DNA of 64,000 bases from Dickeya aquatica (GCF_900095885.1 NZ_LT615367.1:2418001-2482000), one strand, 5' to 3'; positions 38,508-48,938 are shown, numbered from the stretch's first letter. Notes: generated by a model not told the origin, from the letters alone. Program-made: numbers and translations.

Positions 38508-39490
38508 TCAGTTCGCCTTGATTCGGGGGTCCAGCCAGCTTTGCAGTATGTCGACCAGAATATTGGCGACGATCACCAGAAACGCCGACAGCAGCAGCAC
38601 ACCCAGCAGCACGTTAAAATCGCGCGCCATTACCGCCTCCAGCGCCAGCCGGCCCAGCCCCGGCCAGCTAAATACGGTTTCCACCACCGCCGCACCCAGC
38701 AGATTGCCGATGTGCATCCCGGCGACTGTCGTTACCGGCAGCAGCGCGCAGCGCAGAATATGGCGCAGCGTCACCCGCCACGGGCTCAGCCCCTTGGCAT
38801 GCGCGGTGCGCACGAAATCCTGCCGGTCGATTTCCAGCATCGCCGCACGCGTCAGCCGGGCGTAAATGGCGATTAAAAAACTGCTCAGGGCGCAGACCGG
38901 GAGTGCTGCATGCTTCAACCGATCGCTAAGATAGGCCCAACCGTGCAGATCCACACCGATGGTGGCGCTGCCGCCGCTCGGCAACCAGTCAAGCCGGACC
39001 GAGAACAGAATCAGCGCCATCAGTCCAATCCAGAACCCCGGCGTGGAATAGAGCAACAGCGCCAGCAGCGACAGCAACCGATCCGGCCATTTGCCTGCCC
39101 ACACCGCCATCACCGCCCCCAGGGCGATCCCGACCACGATTGCCACCAGTTGTGAAGCCAACATCAGCAACAGCGTCTGCGGCAGGCGGGACAGGATCAA
39201 TTCGGTCACCGGCGCGTTGTAGCGCGGTGAAAACCCCAGACTGAAGTGCGCCAGATTGGACAGATAGTTGTACAGTTGATGCCAAACCGGCAGATCGAGC
39301 CCGAACTGCTGGCGTATCTGCGCCGTGGTTTCGGCGGTGGCGCTGCCCGCCTCGGCAGCCAGTACGTCCGCCGCGTCGCCCGGCACCAGTTGCAGCAAAA
39401 GAACACCACGATCACGATGCCGATGGCCACCGGCACCGCATGCAGCAACGTCCGCCACAGCACCCGTCGGATGCGTTCCATGTTTCTCAT
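38508..39490 (-). pseudogene. Peptide-type ABC transporter permease, DppB family, frameshifted
   Basis: From the ATG at 39490 the frame reads MRNMERIRRVLWRT and the first membrane helix, then loses phase at the A4 run 39397-39400 (T4 on the coding strand). A fifth T restores VVFFLLQLVPGD, the normal DppB continuation, and a 327-residue protein. The rest is intact, with ESLFTWPGLG-type motif (VFSWPGLGRLALEAV) near the C terminus. Alternative reading without correction would need an unusual start upstream and gives a nonsense N terminus. Confidence 0.87.
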
Positions 39491-39572
39491 CACTCACCTT
39501 CTCTGCACAGGCAGCATTTACGGAGCGACCGGGAACACGTCGGCGGATACCGACGCGCTCTGGGTTCACGGG

Positions 39573-41157
39573 TTATTGATCCAGCCAGATTTCCGCCAGG
39601 CTGCCGTTGGCACCCTGAATATCGGTCAGTTGGTTGTGAACGCGGGTGTTGTAGATAGTCAGGCGTTTAAGCTGCAACAGATTGATGTCCGGCAGTTCCT
39701 GCGCCACGATGCGCTGGAAAGCGCGAAATTCCTCTACGCGTTTGGCCGGGTCGGTTTCCACCGCCGCCTGCTCCAGCAGCCTGTCCACCTCCGGGTTGGC
39801 GTAATGCGAACCGTTGCCGAACGCCACACCCGGTTTAAAGGCTTGCGACCAGTACAGCCGTTGCACGCCGACTGTCGGGTCTGGAACATGGAAATGGAGT
39901 GGTTGGTGAATTCAAAATCCCTATCGGTATACACGCGCTTGACGTAGGTAGCAAAATCCTGCGAGCGGATGGTGACTTCGATCCCCACTTTAGCCAGCGC
40001 AGATTTCAGGTATTCCGCCACGCGCTTGAAGCCATCACCGTACGGCATGTAGTCATGCACCAGACGAAAACGGATGCCGTCGGCCTGACGCGGAAACCCG
40101 GCCTCGTCCAGCAGTTGTTCGGCTTTCTTCACATCGAACGGGTATGGTGACGGCGCGCTGTCGTGGAACTGGGCCAGCTCCGGGGTAATCGGCGTCGGCG
40201 AGTTGACGGCGTAGCCGTACCACACCACGTTACGCAGCACGTCGCGGTTGATGCTGTGGGCGATCGCCTGCCGCACCTTCAGGTTTTTCAGGTACTGATT
40301 GTCCAGATTAAACTCAATGCGGGTCTGCGTCGGGCCGTAGCCATAACCGCCGGTTTCAATCGCCAGTCTGGGGTTTTTCTTGACGCGATCCAGCTCATTG
40401 AGCGGCACCGGCGATTCACTGCCCAGATCCAGCGCCCCGGTCTCAAAGGCGATCAGACGGGTGGCGGCGTCAGGGATGAATTTCACTACCAGACGATCCA
40501 CATACGGCTTCGGCTGATCCCAGTAGTTGGGGTTGCGCTCGTACACAATGTGGCTGCCACGCACCCACTCCTTGAAGATGAACGGCCCGGTGCCTACCGG
40601 CGCTGTGTTGTAGGGGTTGGTGCGGATATCGGTGCCGTCATACAGGTGTTTGGGGACGATCGGCGCTTCGTTGGCAGAAAACGCGCTGATGAGATAAGGC
40701 GCGGGCTGCGACAGTTCCACAACGGCGGTGTAAGGGTCCGGCGTTTTCACGTCGGTGACATTGGCAAAGGTGCCCTGCCCGCGGGAATTGTATTTCTTGA
40801 CCGTCAGGATGGAGAACGCCACGTCAGCGGAAGTGAAATCCTTGCCATCGTGCCATTTCACGCCCTGGCGCAGGTGGAAAGTGTACTGTTTGCCGTCCGG
40901 GCTCACCGACCAGCTGGTGGCCAGTTGTGGAGTCGGCTTCATGTTGAAGTCGTAGTTCAGCAATCCTTCGATCACCTTGGCGTTGACCTTGATAACTGAC
41001 CCGCCGCTATTGACCAGCGACGTCAGCACGGGCGGTTCCGGCTCGACCAGAAAATTCAGCGTGCCACCGCGTTGGGTGCGGTTTCCGCCGCCTGGCTCGT
41101 CACGCCAAACAGCGATGCGGCCACCAGCAAGGCCGCAAAAAGCGATTTATTATTCAT
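39573..41157 (-). pseudogene. Peptide-type ABC transporter binding protein, two frameshifts
   Basis: The ATG at 41157 begins a signal peptide (MNNKSLFAALLVAASLFGV, cleavage near SQA). Phase is lost at TT 41072-41073 (a third T restores PKRGGTLNFLVEPEPP) and again near 39889 (one T restores SISNVPDPTVGVQRLYWS). Corrected length is 528 residues, normal for SBP_bac_5 proteins such as DppA. The middle is a clean family member (LATSWSVSPDGKQYTFHLR). It is first in its operon; the substrate may be a peptide, opine or glutathione-like compound. Confidence 0.88.
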
Positions 41158-41826
41158 GGTGTTATCCCTGGATGAAATGGGTGATGCCCGGTCATTATCC
41201 GTGCCGCAAGCGCATGGTGACAGGGCAGACTCCGGCAGACGGCGGGTGTTTAACTCTGTGGGAAAATTAACCCAACGCTTGTTTGAAACAAACGTTTAAT
41301 TTTGGATAAGCAATGCGGAAAAATGGATAATGCCAGACGAAAATACAGCCATCACACAGGTGTAGTGACAATAAAAGTGACAATAAAAAAGCGATTAATA
41401 ATAAAAAATGACGAGGGAGTTAGATTTATGTTTCAGTAAAAACACAACACCAGATATTGTAAACAAAGCAATAAAACGAATAATAATAACCATGTACACC
41501 GGAAACATTAAATATATAAATAATTGTTTTTATTGATTAAAATTAAAACCCCCATGAGATTTACGATTCAATCACTTAACAATATAAAAGCTGGTATTAA
41601 ACGTTCCTGCGAATTTGGATTGATACTGATAATACCTGCGCTCATCACGCCAGTACGCTCGCTTGATGGCAAAACAGTTGATCTGCAAGAACGCCTGCTT
41701 ACCCGGCATCGTCTTAATCGGCAGGCTAACAATGAGGCCCCGCCAGTCGGGTCACCTCATTATTGATGACGTCCTGCGCATCTTGAGCGGCAGGGAATTG
41801 CTTCGGTTATGCGTTGACAACCGCCA
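41158..41826. other. AT-rich region at the right edge of the island
   Basis: These 669 bases separate the island from the core gene ycgN. Most of it (41300-41530) is very AT-rich and non-coding. A chemoreceptor-like N-terminal fragment is annotated at 41554. The binding-protein gene promoter should lie near 41200-41300. Confidence 0.5.
41554..41650 (+). pseudogene. Remnant of a chemoreceptor N terminus
   Basis: Starting at the ATG, the frame reads MRFTIQSLNNIKAGIKRS then EFGLILIIPALIT. This follows the pattern of the receptor at 20103 ([19 protein letters not shown]): basic leader and first membrane helix. After about 32 codons the likeness stops. It looks like the 5' end of a deleted receptor gene. 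The match is short. Confidence 0.4.
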
Positions 41827-42273
41827 TTAACGCGCCCAGTCAGGCTTGTTCAAAATGTGGTCTTGCCAGTCCACGACCTCACTTTCGCGCACCGCAATGT
41901 AACGCACAGAAATCCGCTCCTGATGCAGGGCGTTTTTTGACCCCGCCAGCAACGGATGCCAGGGCGCGAGTCCTTTGCCTTCATGCAGGCGTCGGTACGC
42001 GCAGGTTTCAGGCAGCCAGTCAAACGACAGCAGATTCTCCCGGGTGAGCTTGATGCAGTCCGGCTCATAGTCAAACCGGTTGGCATAATGGCGACACTGG
42101 CAGCTTTTAATATTGAGCTGGTTGCAGGCGACGTTGGTAAAATAGAGCTCATCGGTGTCCTCATCAATCAGCTTGTGCAGACAGCAGCGGCCACAGCCGT
42201 CGCACAATGCTTCCCACTCGTCATCCGACATCTGCTCAAGGGTTTTGGTTTGCCAAAAGGGCATTGAATTCAT
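41827..42273 (-). CDS. ycgN: YcgN, UPF0260 cysteine-cluster protein
   Basis: This 148-residue soluble protein is a close match to E. coli YcgN, with the conserved cysteines in [24 protein letters not shown] and CAYR, which suggest metal or Fe-S binding. Function is unknown. It ends [14 protein letters not shown] as in E. coli. No strong ribosome binding site is seen; a second ATG three codons in is possible. Confidence 0.92.
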   Translation of the reverse strand: MNSMPFWQTKTLEQMSDDEWEALCDGCGRCCLHKLIDEDTDELYFTNVACNQLNIKSCQCRHYANRFDYEPDCIKLTRENLLSFDWLPETCAYRRLHEGKGLAPWHPLLAGSKNALHQERISVRYIAVRESEVVDWQDHILNKPDWAR

Positions 42274-42391
42274 AAAAATTAATTCCGGTCATCATGCAAG
42301 CAGGCCGCGTAACGCAGATGCAGCCTGCTTTTTATAGACAATAAGCGCCACCGCCGCAGACCATGCCATGCATGGAGCCACCCGGGTGACG

Positions 42392-43048
42392 TCAAATAAC
42401 GTGGGTACTCAATGTGGCCTCATTGAGTGTGATGGTCAATACATCGCCAGCCTGCAACGGCCCGACACCCTGCGGCGTGCCGGTAAGAATAATGTCACCG
42501 GCTCGCAGCGTAAAAAAGCGGCTCATGTAGGCAATCAGCGGCAGTATCGGCGTTATCATATCGCGGGTAGTGCCGAGCTGGCGCACCTCACTATTAACAG
42601 ACAACCCCAAGGTCGCCTGTTGCGGATCGCCAAATTCCGCGACGGGAATAAAACCGGAAACCGGGCAGGAACCATCAAACCCCTTGGCCTTTTCCCACGG
42701 CTGCCCGGCTTTTTTGAAACCCGCCTGAAGATCGCGCAGCGTCAAATCCAGCGCCACACCATAACCGGCGATAGCGCGGGCCACCCGCTCTTCATTCGCG
42801 TGTTTAAGCGGTGTACCAATCAACACGGCCAGTTCCACTTCGTGATGAACAGAGCCTAACGCCTTGGGGATAGCCACGGGCTGGCGCAAGTCACACAAGG
42901 CGGTTTCTGGCTTGATAAACAGCACCGGTTCAACCGGACTGGCACTGCCCATCTCACGGATATGCTCGGAATAATTACTGCCCACACACACCACTTTATT
43001 GACCGGAAAATCCAGTAACGCGCCCTGCCAGTCTCTGTGTTGATACAT
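42392..43048 (-). CDS. ycgM: YcgM, fumarylacetoacetate hydrolase family protein
   Basis: This 218-residue FAH-domain protein has metal ligands in HHEVELAV and KAKGFD, and GTTRDMI and TGTPQGVG motifs. It matches E. coli YcgM along its length. The family includes acylpyruvate hydrolases and oxaloacetate decarboxylases. It lies upstream of ycgN in the same direction, as in E. coli. Confidence 0.92.
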   Translation of the reverse strand: MYQHRDWQGALLDFPVNKVVCVGSNYSEHIREMGSASPVEPVLFIKPETALCDLRQPVAIPKALGSVHHEVELAVLIGTPLKHANEERVARAIAGYGVALDLTLRDLQAGFKKAGQPWEKAKGFDGSCPVSGFIPVAEFGDPQQATLGLSVNSEVRQLGTTRDMITPILPLIAYMSRFFTLRAGDIILTGTPQGVGPLQAGDVLTITLNEATLSTHVI

Positions 43049-43419
43049 GTCGCTTCTCCTGACCTGTCGTTAGCAAAGGGAACCCGCTCGTGCGCGGGTG
43101 TAGTGGCGTCATCATACCGACATTACTACCTAAAAAGTAAGCCTGATTGGTACACGAAGGGTTTCTAAAATTTATCATATGATTAACGCAACGCCTGCAT
43201 TGACGTCACAATAACGCCACATAGCGCCAGGAAATTATGCTCAGGCCCGAACATGGCATTATTTCATCGGACATTTCAGGATACCTGTATATAAATCAGT
43301 ATATAAATAACATGAATACTGTTAATGCATCGGCTGGGTTATTTCCGATACCGCTGTATTAAAAAACAGCGGCCAACTTTGCTGGCCACGTTGAGCATTA
43401 TCTGAAAGTGATTCAAATA
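43049..43419. other. Intergenic region between ycgM and ycgL
   Basis: No gene is visible in 371 bases. It holds the ycgM promoter region and, at 43361-43387, the ycgL terminator. A 7-bp stem CCGCTGT/ACAGCGG (43351-43357 and 43366-43372) overlaps that terminator's T-run. Confidence 0.5.
43361..43387 (-). terminator. Terminator of ycgL
   Basis: On the minus strand GGCCA-N7-TGGCC is followed after four bases by six T, about 35 bases past the end of ycgL. The stem is short but has the right polarity. Confidence 0.55.
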
Positions 43420-43427
43420 TTATTTTT

Positions 43428-43691
43428 TTACCGCCGAGCGTAATTCTTCCAATAAATTTTCTGGCGGCGGGGTAACTGAAGATAAAAACCCTGCTCAGCA
43501 AGTGATTGTTTTACTTTGTTAATATCTGCCGAAGCTAACGTCTTTCTGCCATCCAGTGGTAATATCATCACCAGATGCGGTTGACCGAAACTTTCCATCA
43601 AGGCGGTCGGCACGCGAGAGAAGTCGTCTTTTTTTTCGACATAAAGATACGTTTGATCGCGTTTAGAACTTCTATAGATCACACAATACAT
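43428..43691 (-). CDS. ycgL: YcgL, conserved protein, C terminus frameshifted as sequenced
   Basis: The gene starts [20 protein letters not shown], essentially E. coli YcgL. As sequenced it ends [16 protein letters not shown] at 43428. Adding one G to the plus-strand G4 at 43469-43472 restores [19 protein letters not shown] with a stop at 43420-43422, matching the family's QLPPPPEDLL region, and gives 90 residues. YcgL is a small conserved protein of gammaproteobacteria without a settled function, encoded divergently from minCDE. The repairable tail argues strongly that the base is missing from the sequence rather than the organism. Confidence 0.9.
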   Translation of the reverse strand: MYCVIYRSSKRDQTYLYVEKKDDFSRVPTALMESFGQPHLVMILPLDGRKTLASADINKVKQSLAEQGFYLQLPRRQKIYWKNYARR

Positions 43692-43827
43692 GTTTTTTAC
43701 TCTGAACAAGGGGAATGGTGTCTTGCCTGTATTTTCATGTGACTATAACATGCTTAAAGTGCTCTGGAATATCATGCCTTAAATGCTACTCTGGGGATTT
43801 AAAGATGCTGAAACTGAGTCAGGACTG

Positions 43828-44511
43828 ATGTCACACACGCCAATTGAGTTAAAAGGCAGCAACTTTACTTTATCCGTTGTCCATCTGCATGATGCGCAAC
43901 CCGATGTTATCCACCAGGCCTTGCAGGAAAAAATAGAGCAGGCACCGGCGTTTCTGAAAAATGCCCCGGTGGTGGTCAATGTCGCCGCGCTGCCTGTCGA
44001 TGCCGACTGGGCAAAGCTCCAGCACGCCATTACCCAAACCGGTTTGCACGTCGTTGGCGTGTGCGGATGTGAGGATGAGCAACTCCGTCAGTCCATCGCG
44101 GCGGCCGGTCTTCCGTTGTTGCGTGAAGGGAAAGACCGGCGGATTGCACCACCGCCCGCGCCAGTAGCCGCACCGGTTAAAACCCGTGTCGTCACGACGC
44201 CGGTGCGTTCGGGGCAGCAAATTTATGCCCGGGATGGCGACCTTATCGTCACCAGTCATGTCAGCGCAGGAGCTGAGGTGATCGCCGATGGCAATATCCA
44301 CATTTATGGCATGATGCGCGGTCGCGCACTGGCAGGAGTCTCGGGCGATGTCAGCAGCCAAATCTTCTGCACCCAGTTGGCCGCCGAACTGGTATCCATT
44401 GCCGGTCGCTACTGGCTCAGTGATCAGATACCCAAAAATTATTTTGCAAAGGCGGCTCGCCTGAAACTCAGCCCGCCTGACCATGAACTGATTATACAAC
44501 CTCTAGATTAG
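43828..44511 (+). CDS. minC: MinC, septum site-determining inhibitor
   Basis: This 227-residue protein has the N-terminal FtsZ-inhibiting domain (1-110), a Pro/Ala-rich linker ([12 protein letters not shown]) and the C-terminal beta-helix domain ([11 protein letters not shown] to QPLD) that binds MinD. It starts at [10 protein letters not shown], as E. coli MinC does, after AGGA. First of minCDE; it blocks Z-ring formation away from midcell. Confidence 0.97.
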   Translation: MSHTPIELKGSNFTLSVVHLHDAQPDVIHQALQEKIEQAPAFLKNAPVVVNVAALPVDADWAKLQHAITQTGLHVVGVCGCEDEQLRQSIAAAGLPLLREGKDRRIAPPPAPVAAPVKTRVVTTPVRSGQQIYARDGDLIVTSHVSAGAEVIADGNIHIYGMMRGRALAGVSGDVSSQIFCTQLAAELVSIAGRYWLSDQIPKNYFAKAARLKLSPPDHELIIQPLD

Positions 44512-44531
44512 GCCCTTGGAAGGAATTATTT

Positions 44532-45344
44532 ATGGCACGCATTATCGTTGTTACTTCAGGTAAAGGGGGCGTTGGCAAGACCACTTCAAGCGCGGCCATT
44601 GCTACCGGTTTAGCCCAAAAAGGCAAGAAAACGGTGGTTATCGATTTTGATATCGGCCTGCGTAACCTCGACCTTATCATGGGGTGTGAGCGCCGGGTCG
44701 TCTATGATTTTGTCAATGTCATCCAGAACGATGCCACACTCAACCAGGCGCTGATTAAAGACAAGCGCACCGAGAATCTCTACATTCTGCCTGCCTCGCA
44801 AACCCGTGATAAAGACGCCCTGACCCGTGAAGGGGTGGAAAAAGTGCTCAATGAACTCGCGGAGATGGGGTTTGAATTCATCGTGTGTGACTCCCCAGCC
44901 GGTATTGAAACCGGCGCATTGATGGCGCTCTATTTTGCGGATGAAGCGGTTATCACCACCAACCCGGAAGTGTCGTCAGTTCGGGATTCTGACCGTATTT
45001 TAGGCATATTGTCGTCGAAATCGCGGCGCGCCGAGCAAGGCGAAGACCCGATAAAAGAGCACCTGTTGCTCACCGCTATAACCCAGGGCGAGGTCAGCCG
45101 GGGCGATATGTTGAGTATGGAGGATGTGCTGGAAATTTTGCGTATCCCCCTGATAGGGGTTATCCCAGAAGATCAGTCCGTACTTCGCGCCTCCAACCAG
45201 GGTGAACCGGTCATTCTGGATAAAGAGGCTGACGCAGGCAAAGCCTATGCCGATACGGTAGACCGGCTGCTTGGCGAAGAACGGCCTTACCGTTTTATCG
45301 AGGAAGAGAAAAAAGGCTTCCTGAAACGACTCTTTGGGGGGTAA
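44532..45344 (+). CDS. minD: MinD, septum site-determining ATPase
   Basis: This 270-residue ParA-type ATPase has the deviant Walker A GKGGVGKTTSSA (10-21), switch motifs DFDIGLRNLD and DSPAGIE, and the C-terminal amphipathic membrane-targeting helix (KGFLKRLFGG). It recruits MinC to the membrane and oscillates under MinE. It lies 20 bases after minC and 3 before minE. Confidence 0.98.
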   Translation: MARIIVVTSGKGGVGKTTSSAAIATGLAQKGKKTVVIDFDIGLRNLDLIMGCERRVVYDFVNVIQNDATLNQALIKDKRTENLYILPASQTRDKDALTREGVEKVLNELAEMGFEFIVCDSPAGIETGALMALYFADEAVITTNPEVSSVRDSDRILGILSSKSRRAEQGEDPIKEHLLLTAITQGEVSRGDMLSMEDVLEILRIPLIGVIPEDQSVLRASNQGEPVILDKEADAGKAYADTVDRLLGEERPYRFIEEEKKGFLKRLFGG

Positions 45345-45347
45345 ACC

Positions 45348-45638
45348 ATGGCGTTACTCGATTTCTTTTTGTCGCGCAAAAAAACGACTGCCAATATCGC
45401 CAAGGAGCGGCTGCAAATCATTGTCGCAGAGCGTCGCCGCGGCGATAGCGAACCGCATTATCTGCCGCAGTTAAAGCGCGACATTCTCGATGTTATCTGC
45501 AAATACGTGCAGATTGACCCGGAAATGGTGACAGTTCAGCTTGAACAAAAAGGTGATGATATTTCGGTGCTGGAACTCAACGTCACCTTACCGGAGACGG
45601 ATGAAGCCCCGACATCACCCTCGCCACAGGCCAAATAA
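45348..45638 (+). CDS. minE: MinE, cell division topological specificity factor
   Basis: This 96-residue protein is slightly longer than E. coli MinE (88) because of a Pro/Ser-rich C-terminal tail. N-terminal membrane/MinD-binding segment and the dimer domain ([16 protein letters not shown]) are conserved. It stimulates MinD ATPase and drives oscillation. Confidence 0.97.
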   Translation: MALLDFFLSRKKTTANIAKERLQIIVAERRRGDSEPHYLPQLKRDILDVICKYVQIDPEMVTVQLEQKGDDISVLELNVTLPETDEAPTSPSPQAK

Positions 45639-45693
45639 ACCGATGCCCGGTGTCATGCACTGAGCGTTGAGCTGACACCGCTACCTGAACGAT

Positions 45694-45726
45694 ACAGGCC
45701 CTTGCCATAACCGCAAGGGCCTGTTT
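45694..45726 (+). terminator. Terminator after minCDE
   Basis: Perfect 12-bp stem ACAGGCCCTTGC/GCAAGGGCCTGT (45694-45705 and 45713-45724) with 7-base loop, followed by TT. It lies between the convergent minE and rnd genes and can serve both, though the T-run is short. Confidence 0.75.
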
Positions 45727-45752
45727 ACGCTGGGCCGTAGTCACGCAGTGGA

Positions 45753-46874
45753 CTAATAATCGGCAAGTGTTGCTTTTATCGCCTCACCGAACAACCGGCC
45801 ACGCCACCCTGTCAGTAATTCCGGCTCCTGCTCCTGAGGCGACAGTTTCCAGTGCCAGTTCAGCAGGCGGTTAATTTGCCGACGCGACGCCAGCAGCTCC
45901 GCGGATAACCCACTCTGTTGCGCCGCGGTTTGTACCTGCGCCTTGATAGCTTTGAACACACTTTTATAGCCCGGCTGATCAATCAAATTGTGTACTACCG
46001 GCGGATAGGCCGACTCACACAATGCAGCAGTTTCAGCCACCAGCGCCAGCAGCGTTTTACCGTGGTAGCGAATCTCCGGGCCACTTAACCCCAGCGAATC
46101 CAGCTCACCCAGTGAACCTGGCAAATAGCGGGCCACCTGCCACAAATGCTCTTCACGCACGATGAAATTCACCGCGCTGTCGCGCTCACGGGCTTTGTTC
46201 AAGCGCCAGGCCGCCAGCGTTTGCAGACAGGCCAGATGACGGCCCCGCAGTTGCCAGGCGTTACCTATCTCGCGGTAAGCCAGTTCCGGTGCCAGCACCT
46301 CCTGGCGTCGCTGGCACAATTGTGCGCACTCATTGAGTGCCGCCTCTTGCCAGCCTGCGGTGGCGATTTCCACCATCAATGTTCTGGCAACCGGCAACAG
46401 ATAAAACACATCGGCAGCCGCATACTGACACTGTTTTTCCGTGAGGGGACGGGCCAGCCAATCGGTGCGGGATTCGCTTTTATCCAGCGCTACCTGACAA
46501 TAATCCGCCACCAGCGACGCGAAACCGTAAGAGAGCGGTTTGCCGAGAAAGGCGGCCAGAATTTGTGTGTCAATAAACGGTGCTGGCTGGCAGCCAAACG
46601 CTTTCAGACACACCTCCAGATCCTCGCTACCGGCATGCAGGAACTTGGTCACTTGCGGGTCTTGCAACAGTGCGCGCAGTGGCGTCCAGTCGGTGATGGT
46701 CAACGGATCGATTAACGACAGGTTTTCACCGTCATACAGCTGAATCAGGCCCAGTTGCGGGTAGTAGGTACGGGTTCGTACAAATTCGGTATCCAGCGCC
46801 ACGTCGGGCACCGCGCGCGCCAGCGCACAGACCGCCGACAATCCTTCATCGGTAGTAATCAACTGATAATTCAA
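45753..46874 (-). CDS. rnd: Ribonuclease D
   Basis: This 373-residue 3'-5' exoribonuclease trims tRNA precursors. The DEDD exonuclease domain has DTEF, the second Asp in HAGSEDLE and YAAADVFYL, followed by HRDC domains (LAAWRLNKARERDSAVNF). I chose the TTG start at 46874 (LNYQLITTDEG after GAGAAGG); E. coli rnd also uses TTG. The frame is open upstream, but that extension has no likeness to RNase D. Confidence 0.95.
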   Translation of the reverse strand: MNYQLITTDEGLSAVCALARAVPDVALDTEFVRTRTYYPQLGLIQLYDGENLSLIDPLTITDWTPLRALLQDPQVTKFLHAGSEDLEVCLKAFGCQPAPFIDTQILAAFLGKPLSYGFASLVADYCQVALDKSESRTDWLARPLTEKQCQYAAADVFYLLPVARTLMVEIATAGWQEAALNECAQLCQRRQEVLAPELAYREIGNAWQLRGRHLACLQTLAAWRLNKARERDSAVNFIVREEHLWQVARYLPGSLGELDSLGLSGPEIRYHGKTLLALVAETAALCESAYPPVVHNLIDQPGYKSVFKAIKAQVQTAAQQSGLSAELLASRRQINRLLNWHWKLSPQEQEPELLTGWRGRLFGEAIKATLADY

Positions 46875-47075
46875 AACAACCTTCTCTTGGTAATGCCCGG
46901 ACCAGGACGACCGGGACAGAAAATAGGGGTGGGAACCGGCCATAAACCATCGGTGGCCGCCGTGATGACACTCAATGCTTATCACAAACAGACGCGCGTT
47001 ATCACAAGCAAACCGCATAACACAGTGGCGCACGGTATGCGCCACCATACCCGTCATGCCTGCAACAGGCAACCA

Positions 47076-48746
47076 TCAGGCCACCGACTGCTCATTACGC
47101 AACTCACGGCGCAGAATTTTCCCGACATTCGACTTGGGCAATTCACGGCGAAATTCAAACAGGCGCGGCACTTTATAGCCGGTCAGGCTGCGACGGCAGT
47201 GGCTGATAAGCTCATCTTGCGTTAATGAAGGGTCACGGCAGACAACAAACACTTTAACGGCTTCGCCCGTGAGTTCGCTCGGTACACCGATCGCCGCCGC
47301 TTCAGAGACTTTCGGGTGGCGCGTCACCACTTCCTCAATTTCATTGGGGTAGACGTTAAACCCGGACACCAGAATCATGTCTTTCTTCCGGTCGATAATC
47401 TTCAAAAACCCCTGCTCATCTACCGTAACAACGTCACCGGTCGCCAGCCATCCCTCTTTGAGCACCTCGCAGGTCGCCGCAGGCTGTTGCCAGTAGCCAG
47501 ACATCACCTGTGGCCCGCGCACCCACAACTCGCCCGGCTCACCGGGCACGACATCCTGCCCGTCATCATTAACAATGCGCACATCCGTTGAGGGCACCGG
47601 CAGGCCGATACTGCCGCTGTAGCGCTGAAGGTCGTAGGGATTACCCGCCACCAGCGGCGAGCTTTCGGTTAACCCATAGCCTTCCAGTAAATGGCGGCCG
47701 GTCAGTTTTTCCCAGCGTTCAGCAACCGCCTGTTGCACCGCCGCACCACCGCCAACCGACAGCGTGAGCGAAGAGAAATCAAGCTGATGAAAGGCCGGGT
47801 TATTCAATAACGCATTAAAGAGTGTGTTAACGCCCGTAATGGCGCTGAAGGGATAACGGGAAAGCTCTTTGATCATCCCGGGAATATCGCGGGGGTTGGT
47901 GATAAGCAAGTTGGTGCCGCCAATTTCAATAAACAGCAGGCAATTCACCGTCAACGCAAAAATGTGATAGAGCGGTAGCGCTGTTACCACCCGCTCCTGC
48001 CCCTCTTTCAGTACCGGCCCATAGGCGGCTTTCGCCTGCATCAGGTTGGCCTGTAAATTGCGATGCGTCAGCATCGCACCTTTCGCCACGCCGGTTGTGC
48101 CGCCGGTATATTGCAAGAAGGCCAGATCCTGATTGTTCATCTGCGGTTTTAGGTAGGGCATTTTTTTACCCTGCTGAATGACCTGACGAAAAGAAATGGC
48201 ATCCGGCAGATAATACTTCGGCACCAGCCGCTTGATGTACTTCACCACAAAGTTCACCAGCGTGCCTTTGGCCGCCGTCAGTTGGTCGCCCATGCGGGTA
48301 AGAATGACATGTTTAATCGGCGTGTTGTACACCACTTTTTCCAGCGTGTGGGCGAAGTTGGAGACAATCACAATCGCGGATGCACCGCAGTCTTTTAGCT
48401 GGTGCTCCAGCTCTCGTGGGGTATACAGCGGATTGACATTCACCACCACCAGCCCGGCTCTCAGCACGCCAAACAGCGCCACCGGATACTGCAACAGGTT
48501 GGGCATCATCAGCGCGACGCGCTCACCTTTTTTCAGCTTCAACTGGTGTTGCAAGTAGGCCGCAAAGGCGCGGCTGCGTTCTTCCAGCTGGCGAAAGGTC
48601 ATTGCCTCGCCCATGTTGATAAAAGCGGGCCGGTCGGCATAACGTGCGACGGCATCTTCAAACAGCTCGATTAGCGAACTATAGCGATCCGGGTTAATGT
48701 CCGCCGGGACATCGGCCGGATAACGTGCTAACCAGATTTTTTCCAA
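47076..48746 (-). CDS. fadD: Long-chain fatty acid-CoA ligase FadD
   Basis: This 556-residue acyl-CoA synthetase has the AMP-binding P-loop [21 protein letters not shown], and the fatty-acyl motif near [13 protein letters not shown] [20 protein letters not shown]. It activates fatty acids for beta-oxidation at the inner membrane. Start: TTG at 48746 ([14 protein letters not shown]), preceded by GGGAG at 7-base spacing, giving E. coli-like length. ATG codons at 48779 and 48782 are the alternative, adding 11 or 12 residues. Confidence 0.94.
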   Translation of the reverse strand: MEKIWLARYPADVPADINPDRYSSLIELFEDAVARYADRPAFINMGEAMTFRQLEERSRAFAAYLQHQLKLKKGERVALMMPNLLQYPVALFGVLRAGLVVVNVNPLYTPRELEHQLKDCGASAIVIVSNFAHTLEKVVYNTPIKHVILTRMGDQLTAAKGTLVNFVVKYIKRLVPKYYLPDAISFRQVIQQGKKMPYLKPQMNNQDLAFLQYTGGTTGVAKGAMLTHRNLQANLMQAKAAYGPVLKEGQERVVTALPLYHIFALTVNCLLFIEIGGTNLLITNPRDIPGMIKELSRYPFSAITGVNTLFNALLNNPAFHQLDFSSLTLSVGGGAAVQQAVAERWEKLTGRHLLEGYGLTESSPLVAGNPYDLQRYSGSIGLPVPSTDVRIVNDDGQDVVPGEPGELWVRGPQVMSGYWQQPAATCEVLKEGWLATGDVVTVDEQGFLKIIDRKKDMILVSGFNVYPNEIEEVVTRHPKVSEAAAIGVPSELTGEAVKVFVVCRDPSLTQDELISHCRRSLTGYKVPRLFEFRRELPKSNVGKILRRELRNEQSVA

Positions 48747-48910
48747 AACGTCACTCCCGAGATATTTTTTAAGCGGCATCATGCATCCCAAATCCGAGTG
48801 ATTTTTAACAATATTTTAACCCATATCCGTCAGGGCAAAATAAACAATCTCAAGGTTGAGAAGACGATCACTTATTTCTCAATGGTTTCTCACTAAGCCA
48901 TAATATAAAC

Positions 48911-48938
48911 GCAAAAAATAAGGCGACCGGAGCCGCCT
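48911..48938 (-). terminator. Rho-independent terminator of yeaY
   Basis: On the minus strand AGGCG-N8-CGCCT is followed by TTATTTTTTG, about 48 bases after the yeaY stop. Confidence 0.8.

Noticed and set aside
41814..42047. Open frame opposite ycgN
   Set aside because: Shadow of the conserved ycgN gene on the other strand.
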